Position numbers and translations under genes: made by a program | In this document: in pieces, positions 25,645-33,872 of the stretch | Position numbering within the stretch: position 1 is the first letter of the stretch | Layout of the letters: each line of letters opens with the position of its first letter | Notes under the pieces: generated by a model | The model's input: only the letters and a program-made list of their open reading frames with translations | Databases searched by the model: none | Told to the model about the DNA's origin: nothing | Assembly: GCA_946222285.1 (NCBI GenBank) | Contig: CAMIIP010000009.1 | Location: forward strand, 1-56,158 | Length of the DNA: 56,158 nt | Direction: 5' to 3' | Source: an uncultured Rothia sp. | GTDB lineage: Bacteria; Actinomycetota; Actinomycetes; Actinomycetales; Micrococcaceae

Positions 25645-26849
25645 TAGACGCGCTCCACCAGGGTCGCAGCGCCCTGACCCACACCGATGCACATGGTAGC
25701 CAGTCCGCGGTCAACATTTTCGCGTTCCATACGTCCTAGCAGGGTAATCAAAATGCGGGAACCGGAGGAACCAAGCGGGTGACCGAGGGCGATCGCGCCG
25801 CCGTCCTTATTGACGATTTCAGGGTCGATGCCAAGCCTGCGCATAGACGCCAAAGACTGGGTAGCGAACGCCTCGTTGAGCTCTACCGCGCCAATATCGC
25901 CAATAGACCAGCCCGAGCGTTTCAGCACCTTTTCGGTAGCGGGAACAGGACCAAGACCCATGATTTCGGGTGCAAGACCAGCAGAAGCGCCGTCCACAAA
26001 ACGGGCACGAGCCTTCAAGCCGTACTTCTCGATAGCCGCCTCGGAGGCAACGATGATTGCTGAAGCGCCGTCATTGAGTGAGGAGGAGTTACCTGCGGTC
26101 ACAACAGAACCGCCACCGACGACGGGGCGTAGCTTAGCGAGTACCTCAGCGGAAGTTCCAGGGCGTGGACCTTCGTCAGTATCTACGATTGTCTCATTGC
26201 CCTTACGGTCGCGGATGGTTACGGGCACGATTTCGTCTTTGAAACGCCCGGCCTCAATCGCCGCAATCGCCAGTTCGTGGGAGCGCACGGCGAAAGCGTC
26301 GGCGTCCTCGCGGGTGATGCCGTCAAGGCGAGCTACTTCTTCAGCGGTCTCTGGCATGGAGTAGGTGAACTTGTCGCGCTGGGCGAATTCGGGGTTGACG
26401 AAGCGCCAGCCGATGGAAGTATCGAATACTTCACCGGGCTTGGCGAATGCTTTAGTGGGCTTTTCCATGACCCAGGGTGCTCGGGACATTGATTCGACGC
26501 CGCCGGCGATGACGATATCGGCCGCTCCTGACTTAATCATGTGCGCCGCCATGGTAATCGCAGACATGCCGGAGGCGCAGAGACGGTTCACGGTAATGCC
26601 GGGAACCGTATCGGGGTAGTCGTTGAGCAACCATGCCATGCGCGCTACGTTGCGGTTTTCTTCGCCAGCGCCGTTGGCATTGCCCAGGATTACTTCGTCC
26701 ACAGCTTCGGGAGGTAGACCACTCTTTTCGATAACGTCCCTGATGCACAGTGCCGCAAGGTCGTCTGGACGAACGCTAGAAAGCGCCCCGCCGTAGCGTC
26801 CAACGGGAGTGCGGGAACCGCCTACTAGAAATGCGTCAGGGATGGTCAT
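25644..26849 (-). CDS. paaJ: Acyl-CoA thiolase PaaJ (3-oxoadipyl-CoA thiolase)
   Basis: The thiolase catalytic residues are all visible: the nucleophilic Cys in VNRLCASGMSAITMAAHMI, His in GGAIALGHPLGSSGSRI and the C-terminal Cys in ATMCIGVGQGAATLVERV. NEAFATQSL lies between them. The enzyme cleaves 3-oxoadipyl-CoA (and 2,3-didehydro analogue) with CoA to give succinyl-CoA and acetyl-CoA. ATG 26849 follows AGAGGAG. Upstream (26899-26950) is a terminator-like hairpin that contains a PaaR-type operator, so paaJ-F-H is probably PaaR-controlled. Confidence 0.9.
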   Translation of the reverse strand: MTIPDAFLVGGSRTPVGRYGGALSSVRPDDLAALCIRDVIEKSGLPPEAVDEVILGNANGAGEENRNVARMAWLLNDYPDTVPGITVNRLCASGMSAITMAAHMIKSGAADIVIAGGVESMSRAPWVMEKPTKAFAKPGEVFDTSIGWRFVNPEFAQRDKFTYSMPETAEEVARLDGITREDADAFAVRSHELAIAAIEAGRFKDEIVPVTIRDRKGNETIVDTDEGPRPGTSAEVLAKLRPVVGGGSVVTAGNSSSLNDGASAIIVASEAAIEKYGLKARARFVDGASAGLAPEIMGLGPVPATEKVLKRSGWSIGDIGAVELNEAFATQSLASMRRLGIDPEIVNKDGGAIALGHPLGSSGSRILITLLGRMERENVDRGLATMCIGVGQGAATLVERV

Positions 26850-26898
26850 GGGGACTCCTCTGGAAATGTCTCGTGCAAAAACGCCGGATAATCAAAAA

Positions 26899-26950
26899 AC
26901 TGTTTGAGAGTATTTACTGAACAGTCGTTCACTAAATACTCTCAAACAGT
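26899..26950 (-). terminator. 18-bp-stem terminator of the MHS permease with a PaaR-like operator in its loop
   Basis: The arms 26899-26916 and 26933-26950 are perfect complements (ACTGTTTGAGAGTATTTA). On the minus strand the hairpin is followed by TTTTTT, a classic intrinsic terminator for the permease gene. The loop region and inner stem ends form ACTGAACAGTCGTTCACT. Confidence 0.8.
26916..26933. promoter_or_regulatory. PaaR-like operator 4 (paaJ promoter)
   Basis: ACTGAACAGTCGTTCACT differs from operator 1 at four of 18 positions. It lies about 67 bases upstream of the paaJ start, inside the loop of the permease terminator. Confidence 0.65.
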
Positions 26951-26988
26951 GTGAGTTGAGTCAAAGATATTTTGAGTCCATCGTGAGG

Positions 26989-28335
26989 TTAGGACTCGCG
27001 ATGAGCTTCTTCGGGGTGCAGATTGATGTCCTGAATACCCTTGGGGACGGCGCTCACCGCGGCGAGCGAGATAGCGGCGGCAAGAGCGATGTAGACACCG
27101 ATTGACCAGGAATGACCGGTCTTATCAAGAAGCAACTGGGCAATCATGGGGGCAAAAGCGCCGCCGAAGATGGAGCCAATTGCGTATCCAATCGAGATGC
27201 CTGAATAGCGAACCTTTGCCGGGAACATTTCTGCGTAGAGCGCCGACTGGGGGCCGTAGGAAAGACCGAGGGTAAGGGTTGAAACGAGGACGGAGGCGAT
27301 AATCAAGAAAAGGTTGCCGGTATCAATGAGGAGCCACATGGGAATAGCCCATAGAATCATGAGGCCGTAGCCAATCTGGAAGGTGCGAACGCGACCGACT
27401 CTATCGGACATCCAGCCGCCAATCATGGTGAAGGCAAACCAGCCGAAACCACCAATAAGGGAGGCGGTCAGTGACTCATTGCGCGACATTCCTAGAGCCT
27501 TGGTGGTGTAGGAAGCGATGAAGGAAATCACCAGGTAGCCAGCGGCGTTGTTGGCGATGAAGATGAGGGGTGCGAGCAGAACTTCTTTGGTGTTGGACTT
27601 GAAGAGGAGCTTCAGCGGGGCTGATTCCTCAGATTTCAGTGCCTGCATCTGCTTGAAAACGGGTGATTCATCAACGGACTTACGGATGTAGTAACCCACT
27701 GCAATCAGGAAGATGGAGAGTAAGAAAGGAATGCGCCAGCCGTAGGCTAGGTAAGCTTCGGGGCCAATCATGAGGTTGATGATGAGAACGGTAGCGGTTG
27801 CCAAGATCATGCCCAGGGGTACACCAATTTGAGGGAAGGCTCCGAAGAAGCCGCGCTTGCCCTGGGGCGCGTGCTCAACAGACATGAGTGCAGCCCCGCC
27901 CCATTCGCCGCCAGCCGAGAAGCCCTGCAGAATACGTAGTAGCAGAATGAGAATGGGAGCTGCGATGCCAATAGTGGCGTAGGTAGGTACTAGACCGACA
28001 CCAACCGTTGCCACACCCATGGTGATGAGGGTGATGACGAGGGTGATGCGTCGTCCAAAGCGGTCGCCAATGTGACCGGCGACGATGGCACCCAAGGGGC
28101 GGAAGAGGAAGCTAATACCCAGTGATGCCCAAGAAACAAGCTGGGGAATGGTGGAGGATTCGGCACCGGCTGGTTTGAAATAGTGGGTAGCCAGGATGAG
28201 TGCTGCTGCCTGAGCGTAAATAAAGAGGTCGTACCATTCGATGGTGGTGCTGATCAGAGTTCCAGCGAGAACTTTGCGTTCTTCTCGGGATACTCTCTGG
28301 GGCTGTGCTGTGGTTGTTGTGGTGCTAGCCGTCAT
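26989..28335 (-). CDS. MFS permease of the metabolite:H+ symporter (MHS) family, probable phenylacetate or aromatic-acid importer
   Basis: The protein has 12 predicted helices. MHS hallmarks are TLISTTIEWYDLFIYAQAAALIL at helix 1, GHIGDRFGRRITLVITL in the loop between helices 2 and 3, and LRILQGFSAGGEWGGAALMSVEHA at helix 4. Members import dicarboxylates, shikimate, betaines or aromatic acids with protons. The location next to paaJ-F-H, with PaaR-type sites at both ends, suggests phenylacetate uptake. ATG 28335 follows AGGAGAG. It ends at a strong hairpin terminator at 26950-26899. Confidence 0.85.
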   Translation of the reverse strand: MTASTTTTTAQPQRVSREERKVLAGTLISTTIEWYDLFIYAQAAALILATHYFKPAGAESSTIPQLVSWASLGISFLFRPLGAIVAGHIGDRFGRRITLVITLITMGVATVGVGLVPTYATIGIAAPILILLLRILQGFSAGGEWGGAALMSVEHAPQGKRGFFGAFPQIGVPLGMILATATVLIINLMIGPEAYLAYGWRIPFLLSIFLIAVGYYIRKSVDESPVFKQMQALKSEESAPLKLLFKSNTKEVLLAPLIFIANNAAGYLVISFIASYTTKALGMSRNESLTASLIGGFGWFAFTMIGGWMSDRVGRVRTFQIGYGLMILWAIPMWLLIDTGNLFLIIASVLVSTLTLGLSYGPQSALYAEMFPAKVRYSGISIGYAIGSIFGGAFAPMIAQLLLDKTGHSWSIGVYIALAAAISLAAVSAVPKGIQDINLHPEEAHRES

Positions 28336-28460
28336 GCGCTCTCCTGTGTGTGAAGTGGGGGCTAAACTCTGATGTGAAGATATGAGCTACTTCACATTAT
28401 CTTGGGCAAAATCATATATGTTTCCAGGGGTGAATAACAGCGTTTCTCAAAAAATTATCA

Positions 28461-28478
28461 AACGAACGTTCGGTCAAT
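28461..28478. promoter_or_regulatory. PaaR-like operator 5 (permease / ABC-importer divergent region)
   Basis: AACGAACGTTCGGTCAAT matches operator 2 at 14 of 18 positions. It lies 126 bases upstream of the MHS permease and 105 bases upstream of the divergent ABC-importer operon, so it could affect either. Confidence 0.65.
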
Positions 28479-28582
28479 AAGTAAACAAGTAGCCTGAATA
28501 GTTACTGTCTGTTCACTTCTTATAAGAAATGTGTTGTTTTTTCTGCCGTAAGCAGTCCATACGAACATAACGGAATATTCAT

Positions 28583-29548
28583 GTGGCTAGCACATTCTTA
28601 AATATTGTGACTGCATCAACCATTCCCGGGCTCAAAAACTCTAAGCCTCTCAAAGAGCCGCCTCAGCGCAAGCAGAAGAAGAGCTTCAAGAGTCTGCTCC
28701 TAGCAATACTGCTAGTAGTCCCCAATATCATTCTTCTCATCGTTTTCACCTATCGACCGCTGATCGATAACATCCGCCTCTCCTTCTATAACTGGAACAT
28801 TTCTTCCACGCGGGCGGCGAAATTCATCGGCTTCGATAACTACATCGAATGGGCAACCAACCCCACGAGCTGGGCGATTGTCTGGCAGACGGTAGTTTTC
28901 ACCTTCGTGGCTGTCTTTGGCTCCATGATCCTTGGTTTGGGGCTTGCGCTCCTTCTCGACCGCAAACTCAAGGGACGCAACCTGGTGCGCTCGCTCGTCT
29001 TTGCACCCTACGTTATTTCCGGTGCAGCTATCGGTGTTGCTTTTCAGTTTGTTTTTGACCCCGGCTACGGGCTGATTCAAGACCTACTTGGCCGCATCGG
29101 CATCGAATCCCCGCAGTTTTACAGAAACCCCCACTGGGCTTTGTTCATGATTACGGCAACCTACGTGTGGAAGAACCTGGGCTATACTTTCGTGATTTAT
29201 TTAGCGGCTCTGCAAGGACTGCGCAAGGACCTCGATGAAGCCGCCGAAATTGACCGCACCCCGCGCGTCCGCAAATTCATGCGGGTCACTCTGCCGCAGT
29301 TGCGCCCGACCACTTTCTTCCTCTCCATCACCGTGCTGCTGAACTCCTTCCAGGTCTTCGACATCATCAACGTGATGACAGGCGGCGGTCCACTGGAAAC
29401 CTCAACCACCACCATGGTCTACCAGGTCTACCAAGAAACCTTCGTGAACTCCCGAGCAGGGTATGGTGCGGCGGTCGCCACCATCATGTTCCTGGCGGTA
29501 CTGGTTATCACCGTCGTTCAGGTTCGTATGCAGGACAAGGAGCAGTAA
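28583..29548 (+). CDS. ABC sugar/glycerol-phosphate-type permease, MalF/UgpA-like
   Basis: After a Lys-rich N-terminus the protein has six hydrophobic helices of the MalF family, starting with LLLAILLVVPNIILLIVFTYRPLIDNI. The cytoplasmic EAA loop reads DLDEAAEIDRTPRVRKFMRVTLPQL, which keeps EAA and the LP but lacks the usual D-G-A step (RT-P instead). The start is GTG 28583; no ATG is in frame nearby. It forms one half of the membrane channel with the next gene, which begins one base after its stop. The importer looks most like sn-glycerol-3-phosphate or glycerophosphodiester (Ugp) systems, but the substrate is inferred. Confidence 0.83.
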   Translation: MASTFLNIVTASTIPGLKNSKPLKEPPQRKQKKSFKSLLLAILLVVPNIILLIVFTYRPLIDNIRLSFYNWNISSTRAAKFIGFDNYIEWATNPTSWAIVWQTVVFTFVAVFGSMILGLGLALLLDRKLKGRNLVRSLVFAPYVISGAAIGVAFQFVFDPGYGLIQDLLGRIGIESPQFYRNPHWALFMITATYVWKNLGYTFVIYLAALQGLRKDLDEAAEIDRTPRVRKFMRVTLPQLRPTTFFLSITVLLNSFQVFDIINVMTGGGPLETSTTTMVYQVYQETFVNSRAGYGAAVATIMFLAVLVITVVQVRMQDKEQ

Positions 29549-30484
29549 ATGGCTTTTGACTATCAAATACCCGCCGTGCCCAAGATCAAGGGCGATGACG
29601 TTCGCCCGGTTCCCTCTGCGCAGTCGGCTTCGGTTCCGCGCCGCTCGGGCATTGTTCCCGGCGAGACGAAAAAGTCTAAATTCTGGGGTTACATCGGTAT
29701 CATCATTGCAGGTTTAGTAATTGCGGTGCCTCTCTACTTCGTTGTCATTACAAGTTTCAAGACCCACGGAGATATCTACTCCAACCCCATCAGCTGGATT
29801 CCCAGCCCCTGGGCACCGGAGAACTACTCCTACGTATGGAACAACCTCAACTTCTCCCGCTACATGCTGAACTCAATCATCATCACCGTAGTGCTCGTAG
29901 TTGTCAAAGTAGCGTTCGGAGTGCTCTCTGCCTACGCCTTTGCCTTCATCAAGTTTCCCGGTTCAGGCATCCTCTTCTTCCTCATCATTGGCACGCTGAT
30001 GGTTCCCAACGAAATCACCATCATCTCCAACTACGCCCTCACCGCACAACTTGGCTGGCGAGACTCCTTCACCGGCATCATCGTACCGCTAGCAGGAACA
30101 GCCTTCGGCACCTTCCTCATGCGCAACCACTTCCGCTCCCTACCCAGCGAAATTTTCGAAGCCGCCACCATGGACGGCGCAGGCTTCTTCCGAATCCTCT
30201 TCAAAGTAGTGCTACCCATGAGCTGGCCAACGCTGATGGCTTTCGTCATGATTACAGCCGTTGCCGAATGGAACCAGTACCTCTGGCCCTTCCTCGTCAA
30301 CGACACCGGACGCGCCGCACCCCTGCAGATTGGACTCACCCAGCTACATGACGTCGAAGGACTCACCAACTGGGGCCCGGTCATGGCGGGTACGGTGCTG
30401 GCATCAATCCCTATGGTCATCGTCTTCCTGTTCCTGCAGAAGTCCATGATCAAGGGGCTGACAGCCGGAGCTGTGAAGGGATGA
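29549..30484 (+). CDS. ABC permease, MalG/UgpE-like
   Basis: The second channel subunit has a Pro-rich cytoplasmic N-terminus of about 45 residues and six helices. Its EAA motif is canonical (EIFEAATMDGAGFFRILFKVVLPMS). The pattern SFKTHGDIYSNPISWIPSPWAPENY is typical of the MalG/UgpE group. ATG 29549 directly follows the UgpA-like stop (TAAATG) with AAGGAG upstream, so the two are translationally coupled. The 30487-30600 gap before the binding protein is non-coding. Confidence 0.85.
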   Translation: MAFDYQIPAVPKIKGDDVRPVPSAQSASVPRRSGIVPGETKKSKFWGYIGIIIAGLVIAVPLYFVVITSFKTHGDIYSNPISWIPSPWAPENYSYVWNNLNFSRYMLNSIIITVVLVVVKVAFGVLSAYAFAFIKFPGSGILFFLIIGTLMVPNEITIISNYALTAQLGWRDSFTGIIVPLAGTAFGTFLMRNHFRSLPSEIFEAATMDGAGFFRILFKVVLPMSWPTLMAFVMITAVAEWNQYLWPFLVNDTGRAAPLQIGLTQLHDVEGLTNWGPVMAGTVLASIPMVIVFLFLQKSMIKGLTAGAVKG

Positions 30485-30599
30485 GGTTGCCGGGTGCGAG
30501 CGCGCGAGCACACAAGAGGCAACCGAATTGGGCAGTGCTAGCCATGCTTATAACTTCATCAAGTCATCAATAAAACTTTCAACAAACAAGGAGACCCCC

Positions 30600-31895
30600 A
30601 TGAATATCTCACGTCGTCGCGTCCTCACCCTCGCAGGTCTCGGTATCTCTGCTACCGTTCTGTCTGCCTGTGCAGGTACAGGTGGCGGCTCGTCGTCCTC
30701 TGATGAGGGCAACGGCACCCTGCAATTCTGGTCTAATCACCCCGGTTCCTCGCGCGATATTGAGCAGAAGCTGGTAGACGCCTGGAATAAGGTCAACCCT
30801 GATACTCCCGCTCAGCTGATTGACGGCGGAGCGAACTACGAGGAGCTGGGTCAGAAGTTCAACGCGGCGCTCTCTGGTGGAGATCTTCCCGACGTCATTG
30901 TGGCATCGGACGTTACCTGGTTTAATTTCGCGTTCACCGAAGCAACCACCGCCCTCGATGATCTGTGGAAAGAGAACGATATTGATACGTCCACCTATGT
31001 GAAGACCCTGCTTGAGGATTACAACTACGACGGCAAACATTACGGCGTTCCTTATTCCCGTTCCACTCCGCTCATGTACTGGTACACCGCTGACCTGAAA
31101 AAGGCGGGTCTGCCTATCGACCGTGGACCCGAAACCTGGGACGAATTTCTCAACGAGTGGGGTCCTAAACTCAAGGAAGCTACTGGTAAGCCTGTGCTGG
31201 CTGTTGCCGACGGCACCAACTACCTGGACTGGTACTTCGAGGGAGCTTTCTGGACTTTCGGCGGTGCTTACTCTGATAAATGGGACCTGAAATTTACTGA
31301 CCCCAAGACCATCGAAGCGGGCAAATTCTTGCAAAAGATTGTGGATGAAGGCTTCGTGAAGATTGTGAAGGATTCAGCTAATGAGTTCGGTATCGGTAAC
31401 ATCGCCGGCTTGCTGGAATCCACCGGCTCTTTGGGCGGTCTTAAAGAGTCAGCTAAGGGAGACTTCGTTACGACCTATCTGCCCGGTCCTAAGCCGGGTA
31501 CCACCACCGGTGGCGCTGGTTTGGCAATTCCCGATGGCATCTCAGATGAGCGCAAAAAGATTGCAGTCAAGTTCATTGACTTCATGACCAACACCGAAAA
31601 CACCATTACCTTCACCCAAGAAACCGGTTACATGCCGGTGCGTTCCGATGCCGCCGAGGTTCCCGGGCAGAAGAAGTACAGGCAAGAGAACCCCAACGCT
31701 GAGACCGCTATCAAGCAGCTAGAAGAGAACACTAGGTCACAGGATTACGCGCGCGTATTCGTCAACGGCGGCGGGCAGAAGATTGGCGGTGCTCTAGACA
31801 AGATTGTGGCCGGGCAGGACGTAGAAGAAACCTTCAAGGCACTCCAAGAAGATTTGCAGAAGGTCATCGATCGCGACATTAAGCCTAACCTCTAA
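30600..31895 (+). CDS. ABC substrate-binding lipoprotein, UgpB-like
   Basis: The N-terminus MNISRRRVLTLAGLGIS is a Tat-style signal with the lipobox VLSAC, so the protein is predicted to be a lipid-anchored extracellular binder. The mature part starts with GTLQFWSNHPGSSRDIEQKLVDAWNK, the family 1 solute-binding fold. The C-terminus ARVFVNGGGQKIGGALDKIVAG resembles the conserved end of UgpB (glycerol-3-phosphate). ATG 30600 follows AAGGAG; an upstream start at 30528 would add a non-signal extension. It is expected to deliver substrate to the two permeases before it. Confidence 0.85.
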   Translation: MNISRRRVLTLAGLGISATVLSACAGTGGGSSSSDEGNGTLQFWSNHPGSSRDIEQKLVDAWNKVNPDTPAQLIDGGANYEELGQKFNAALSGGDLPDVIVASDVTWFNFAFTEATTALDDLWKENDIDTSTYVKTLLEDYNYDGKHYGVPYSRSTPLMYWYTADLKKAGLPIDRGPETWDEFLNEWGPKLKEATGKPVLAVADGTNYLDWYFEGAFWTFGGAYSDKWDLKFTDPKTIEAGKFLQKIVDEGFVKIVKDSANEFGIGNIAGLLESTGSLGGLKESAKGDFVTTYLPGPKPGTTTGGAGLAIPDGISDERKKIAVKFIDFMTNTENTITFTQETGYMPVRSDAAEVPGQKKYRQENPNAETAIKQLEENTRSQDYARVFVNGGGQKIGGALDKIVAGQDVEETFKALQEDLQKVIDRDIKPNL

Positions 31896-32003
31896 CCCCA
31901 CCGGGTGTGACGACGCGCGGCAGCAAGGCACCGCGCGTCGTCCTCCTGAAAATCCAGCCCGAACGCCTCTGCATAAAATCCGAACCTTACAGAAGAGAAG
32001 ACC

Positions 32004-33140
32004 ATGGTTGAAGTTTCACTCCAGCACATTTCACGAATCTATGACCCCGGCAAACGTCCGGCGGTGAACCGCGTGCATATCGACGTACGTGACGGCGAAT
32101 TTATTACGCTGGTTGGGCCCTCGGGATCCGGCAAATCAACGTGTCTGCGCATGATTGCTGGGCTGGAGCCGGTCAATGAGGGCACCGTGCTGATTGACGG
32201 TCAGGACGTCACCGAGCTGCGCCCTTCTCAGCGCGATGTGGCGATGGTTTTTCAGTCTTATGCGCTTTACCCCAACATGACCGCGCGTCAAAATATGGCC
32301 TTTGCGCTGGAAAACGCGGGTATGGGCAAGGCTGAGATAAATCAGCGGGTGGAACAGGCGGCAGAAATGCTGGAACTGACCGATTTGCTAGATAAGAAGC
32401 CGGCGAACATGTCCGGTGGCCAGCGCCAGCGCGTGTCCATGGGGCGCGCGATTGTGCGTAAACCTAAGGTCTTTCTCATGGATGAGCCGCTCTCTAACCT
32501 CGATGCTCGCCTGCGCGTTTCAACCCGCGCGCAGATTGCCTCTCTACAACGCGAACTGGGTGTAACCACCGTCTACGTGACCCACGATCAGACCGAAGCA
32601 ATGACCATGGGTGACCGCGTGGCTGTTCTCAAAGACGGCGTGCTACAACAGGTCGATGAGCCCATGCACCTCTACCGCTACCCCGGAAACACCTTCGTTG
32701 CGGGCTTTATTGGCTCGCCGGCGATGACCCTTTTTGAGGGGGCGGAAGCATTAGGTGCAGGTACTGCCGGTGTAACGGTTCGTCTGGGCGATTTGTGCTC
32801 GGTTCCTGTGCCTGAGCGAGTACTCTCTCGCGTATCGCACGGCGTGATTGTGGGTGTTCGCCCCGAAGACTGGAAGATCTCCTATCCCGGTAGCGAGAGT
32901 GAAGTGCAGGGATTGAAAGTAAATGTGGTGCACATTGAGCAACTGGGCGCTGAAGCCTTTGCCTACGTTGAGCTTTTGGCAGGCTCCACGGTGAGCGCGC
33001 GCGGAAACCGTATCGCCGTTCGTCTGGAACGTCTTTCGGAGATCGAGAATGTTGAGGTGGGCTCGCAGATTCGAATCTCACCTACCCGCGCCTCTCTCTT
33101 TGAAGCTGAAAACGAAATCAATCTGGAATATTTGGTGTAG
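32004..33140 (+). CDS. ABC importer ATPase, UgpC/MsmK type
   Basis: Walker A is VGPSGSGKSTCLRMIAG, the Q-loop is AMVFQSYALYPNMT, the signature is MSGGQRQRVSMGRAI, Walker B is KVFLMDEPLSNLDARLR and the switch His lies in VTHDQTEAMTMGD. A C-terminal OB/TOBE domain of about 130 residues (GVIVGVRPEDWKI) is as in MalK/UgpC, which can sense regulators. It powers the importer encoded just upstream. ATG 32004 has AGAAGAGAAG before it. An unusual feature is that a dedicated ATPase is present, whereas many actinobacteria share one MsiK. Confidence 0.9.
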   Translation: MVEVSLQHISRIYDPGKRPAVNRVHIDVRDGEFITLVGPSGSGKSTCLRMIAGLEPVNEGTVLIDGQDVTELRPSQRDVAMVFQSYALYPNMTARQNMAFALENAGMGKAEINQRVEQAAEMLELTDLLDKKPANMSGGQRQRVSMGRAIVRKPKVFLMDEPLSNLDARLRVSTRAQIASLQRELGVTTVYVTHDQTEAMTMGDRVAVLKDGVLQQVDEPMHLYRYPGNTFVAGFIGSPAMTLFEGAEALGAGTAGVTVRLGDLCSVPVPERVLSRVSHGVIVGVRPEDWKISYPGSESEVQGLKVNVVHIEQLGAEAFAYVELLAGSTVSARGNRIAVRLERLSEIENVEVGSQIRISPTRASLFEAENEINLEYLV

Positions 33141-33282
33141 AAAAATTTCTGGTGAAATTAATTTATATGTAGAAATATTTTAAAACCCTTGCTGACTAGG
33201 GGAAACTTATGGAAGCATGATTTATGTCATGCATGACATTGAGGGTAAAACATAGATTATTTTCTAATTTTAAGGAATAAAG

Positions 33283-33612
33283 ATGAAGAAAGCACTTAAG
33301 TCTGCAATTATCCTTCCCGCTCTTATCGCTGGTAGCTTAGGCGGCATGGTTGTCATGTCTGCGCCTGCTCATGCCGCAGAGTCTACGATTGTATGCGATC
33401 GAGCGTACTCGGCAGAGTATGAGAAGCTTGTGAAAATTATGGGTAAGGATGCTTAACGCATTCCTGAGCTTGCAAAAGCTGCATATGAAAATGACACACG
33501 AATCACTTTGGACTTCAAATTTGCTCAGGAATTTGCTCAGTGGGGAGATGAAGCTGGAAAGCTTGCCTACCAGTACTACACCGGGCATTGCAATTTTATT
33601 GATGCTAGCTAA
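33283..33612 (+). pseudogene. Small secreted protein with an in-frame stop codon
   Basis: ATG 33283 follows AAGGAATAAAG and opens a Sec signal peptide (KSAIILPALIAGSLGGMVVM, cleavage near APAHAAE). The frame continues to a TAA at 33454-33456 (codon 58) and then runs on for 51 codons to a second TAA at 33610. The downstream part (RIPELAKAAYENDTRITLDF) has protein-like composition. One Cys in each half suggests a disulfide in the ancestral mature protein. The TAA would come from a CAA (Gln) codon by one transition. The family is not recognised; the size and two-Cys layout recall small secreted haem-binding-like actinobacterial proteins. Confidence 0.65.
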
Positions 33613-33673
33613 TTTGTTGCGTAGGGCTAGCTAGAGTTTTTTTATTCTGAACCACTCTACAGACTCTACTAAG

Positions 33674-33715
33674 GTATGGCGGGTAGGTGCCCAATTGGGT
33701 GTCTGCCCGCCATAC
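33674..33715 (+). terminator. Intrinsic terminator
   Basis: GTATGGCGGG...CCCGCCATAC with an inner CCCAATTGGG palindrome is followed by TTATTTTTA on the plus strand. It ends the region behind the small secreted protein remnant. Confidence 0.75.
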
Positions 33716-33806
33716 TTATTTTTAACTCATTGAGACTGCTCTGTCTCTAGGTTGCTTCTCTTGACGCTGTTCGCCGCCGTCCTGACTTAGCTCCGGCGTC
33801 CGCCAA

Positions 33807-33847
33807 AAGCTCCGCCGTCCTGGACTATAACCCAGGGCGGCGGAGCT
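33807..33847 (-). terminator. Terminator hairpin of the aldehyde dehydrogenase gene
   Basis: The arms AAGCTCCGCCGTCCTGG and its complement (one G-U pair) form a 17-bp stem just past the minus-strand stop at 33873. A long U-tract is absent. Confidence 0.6.
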
Positions 33848-33872
33848 TACTCAGCGCGAGAACAGGAAAGTT

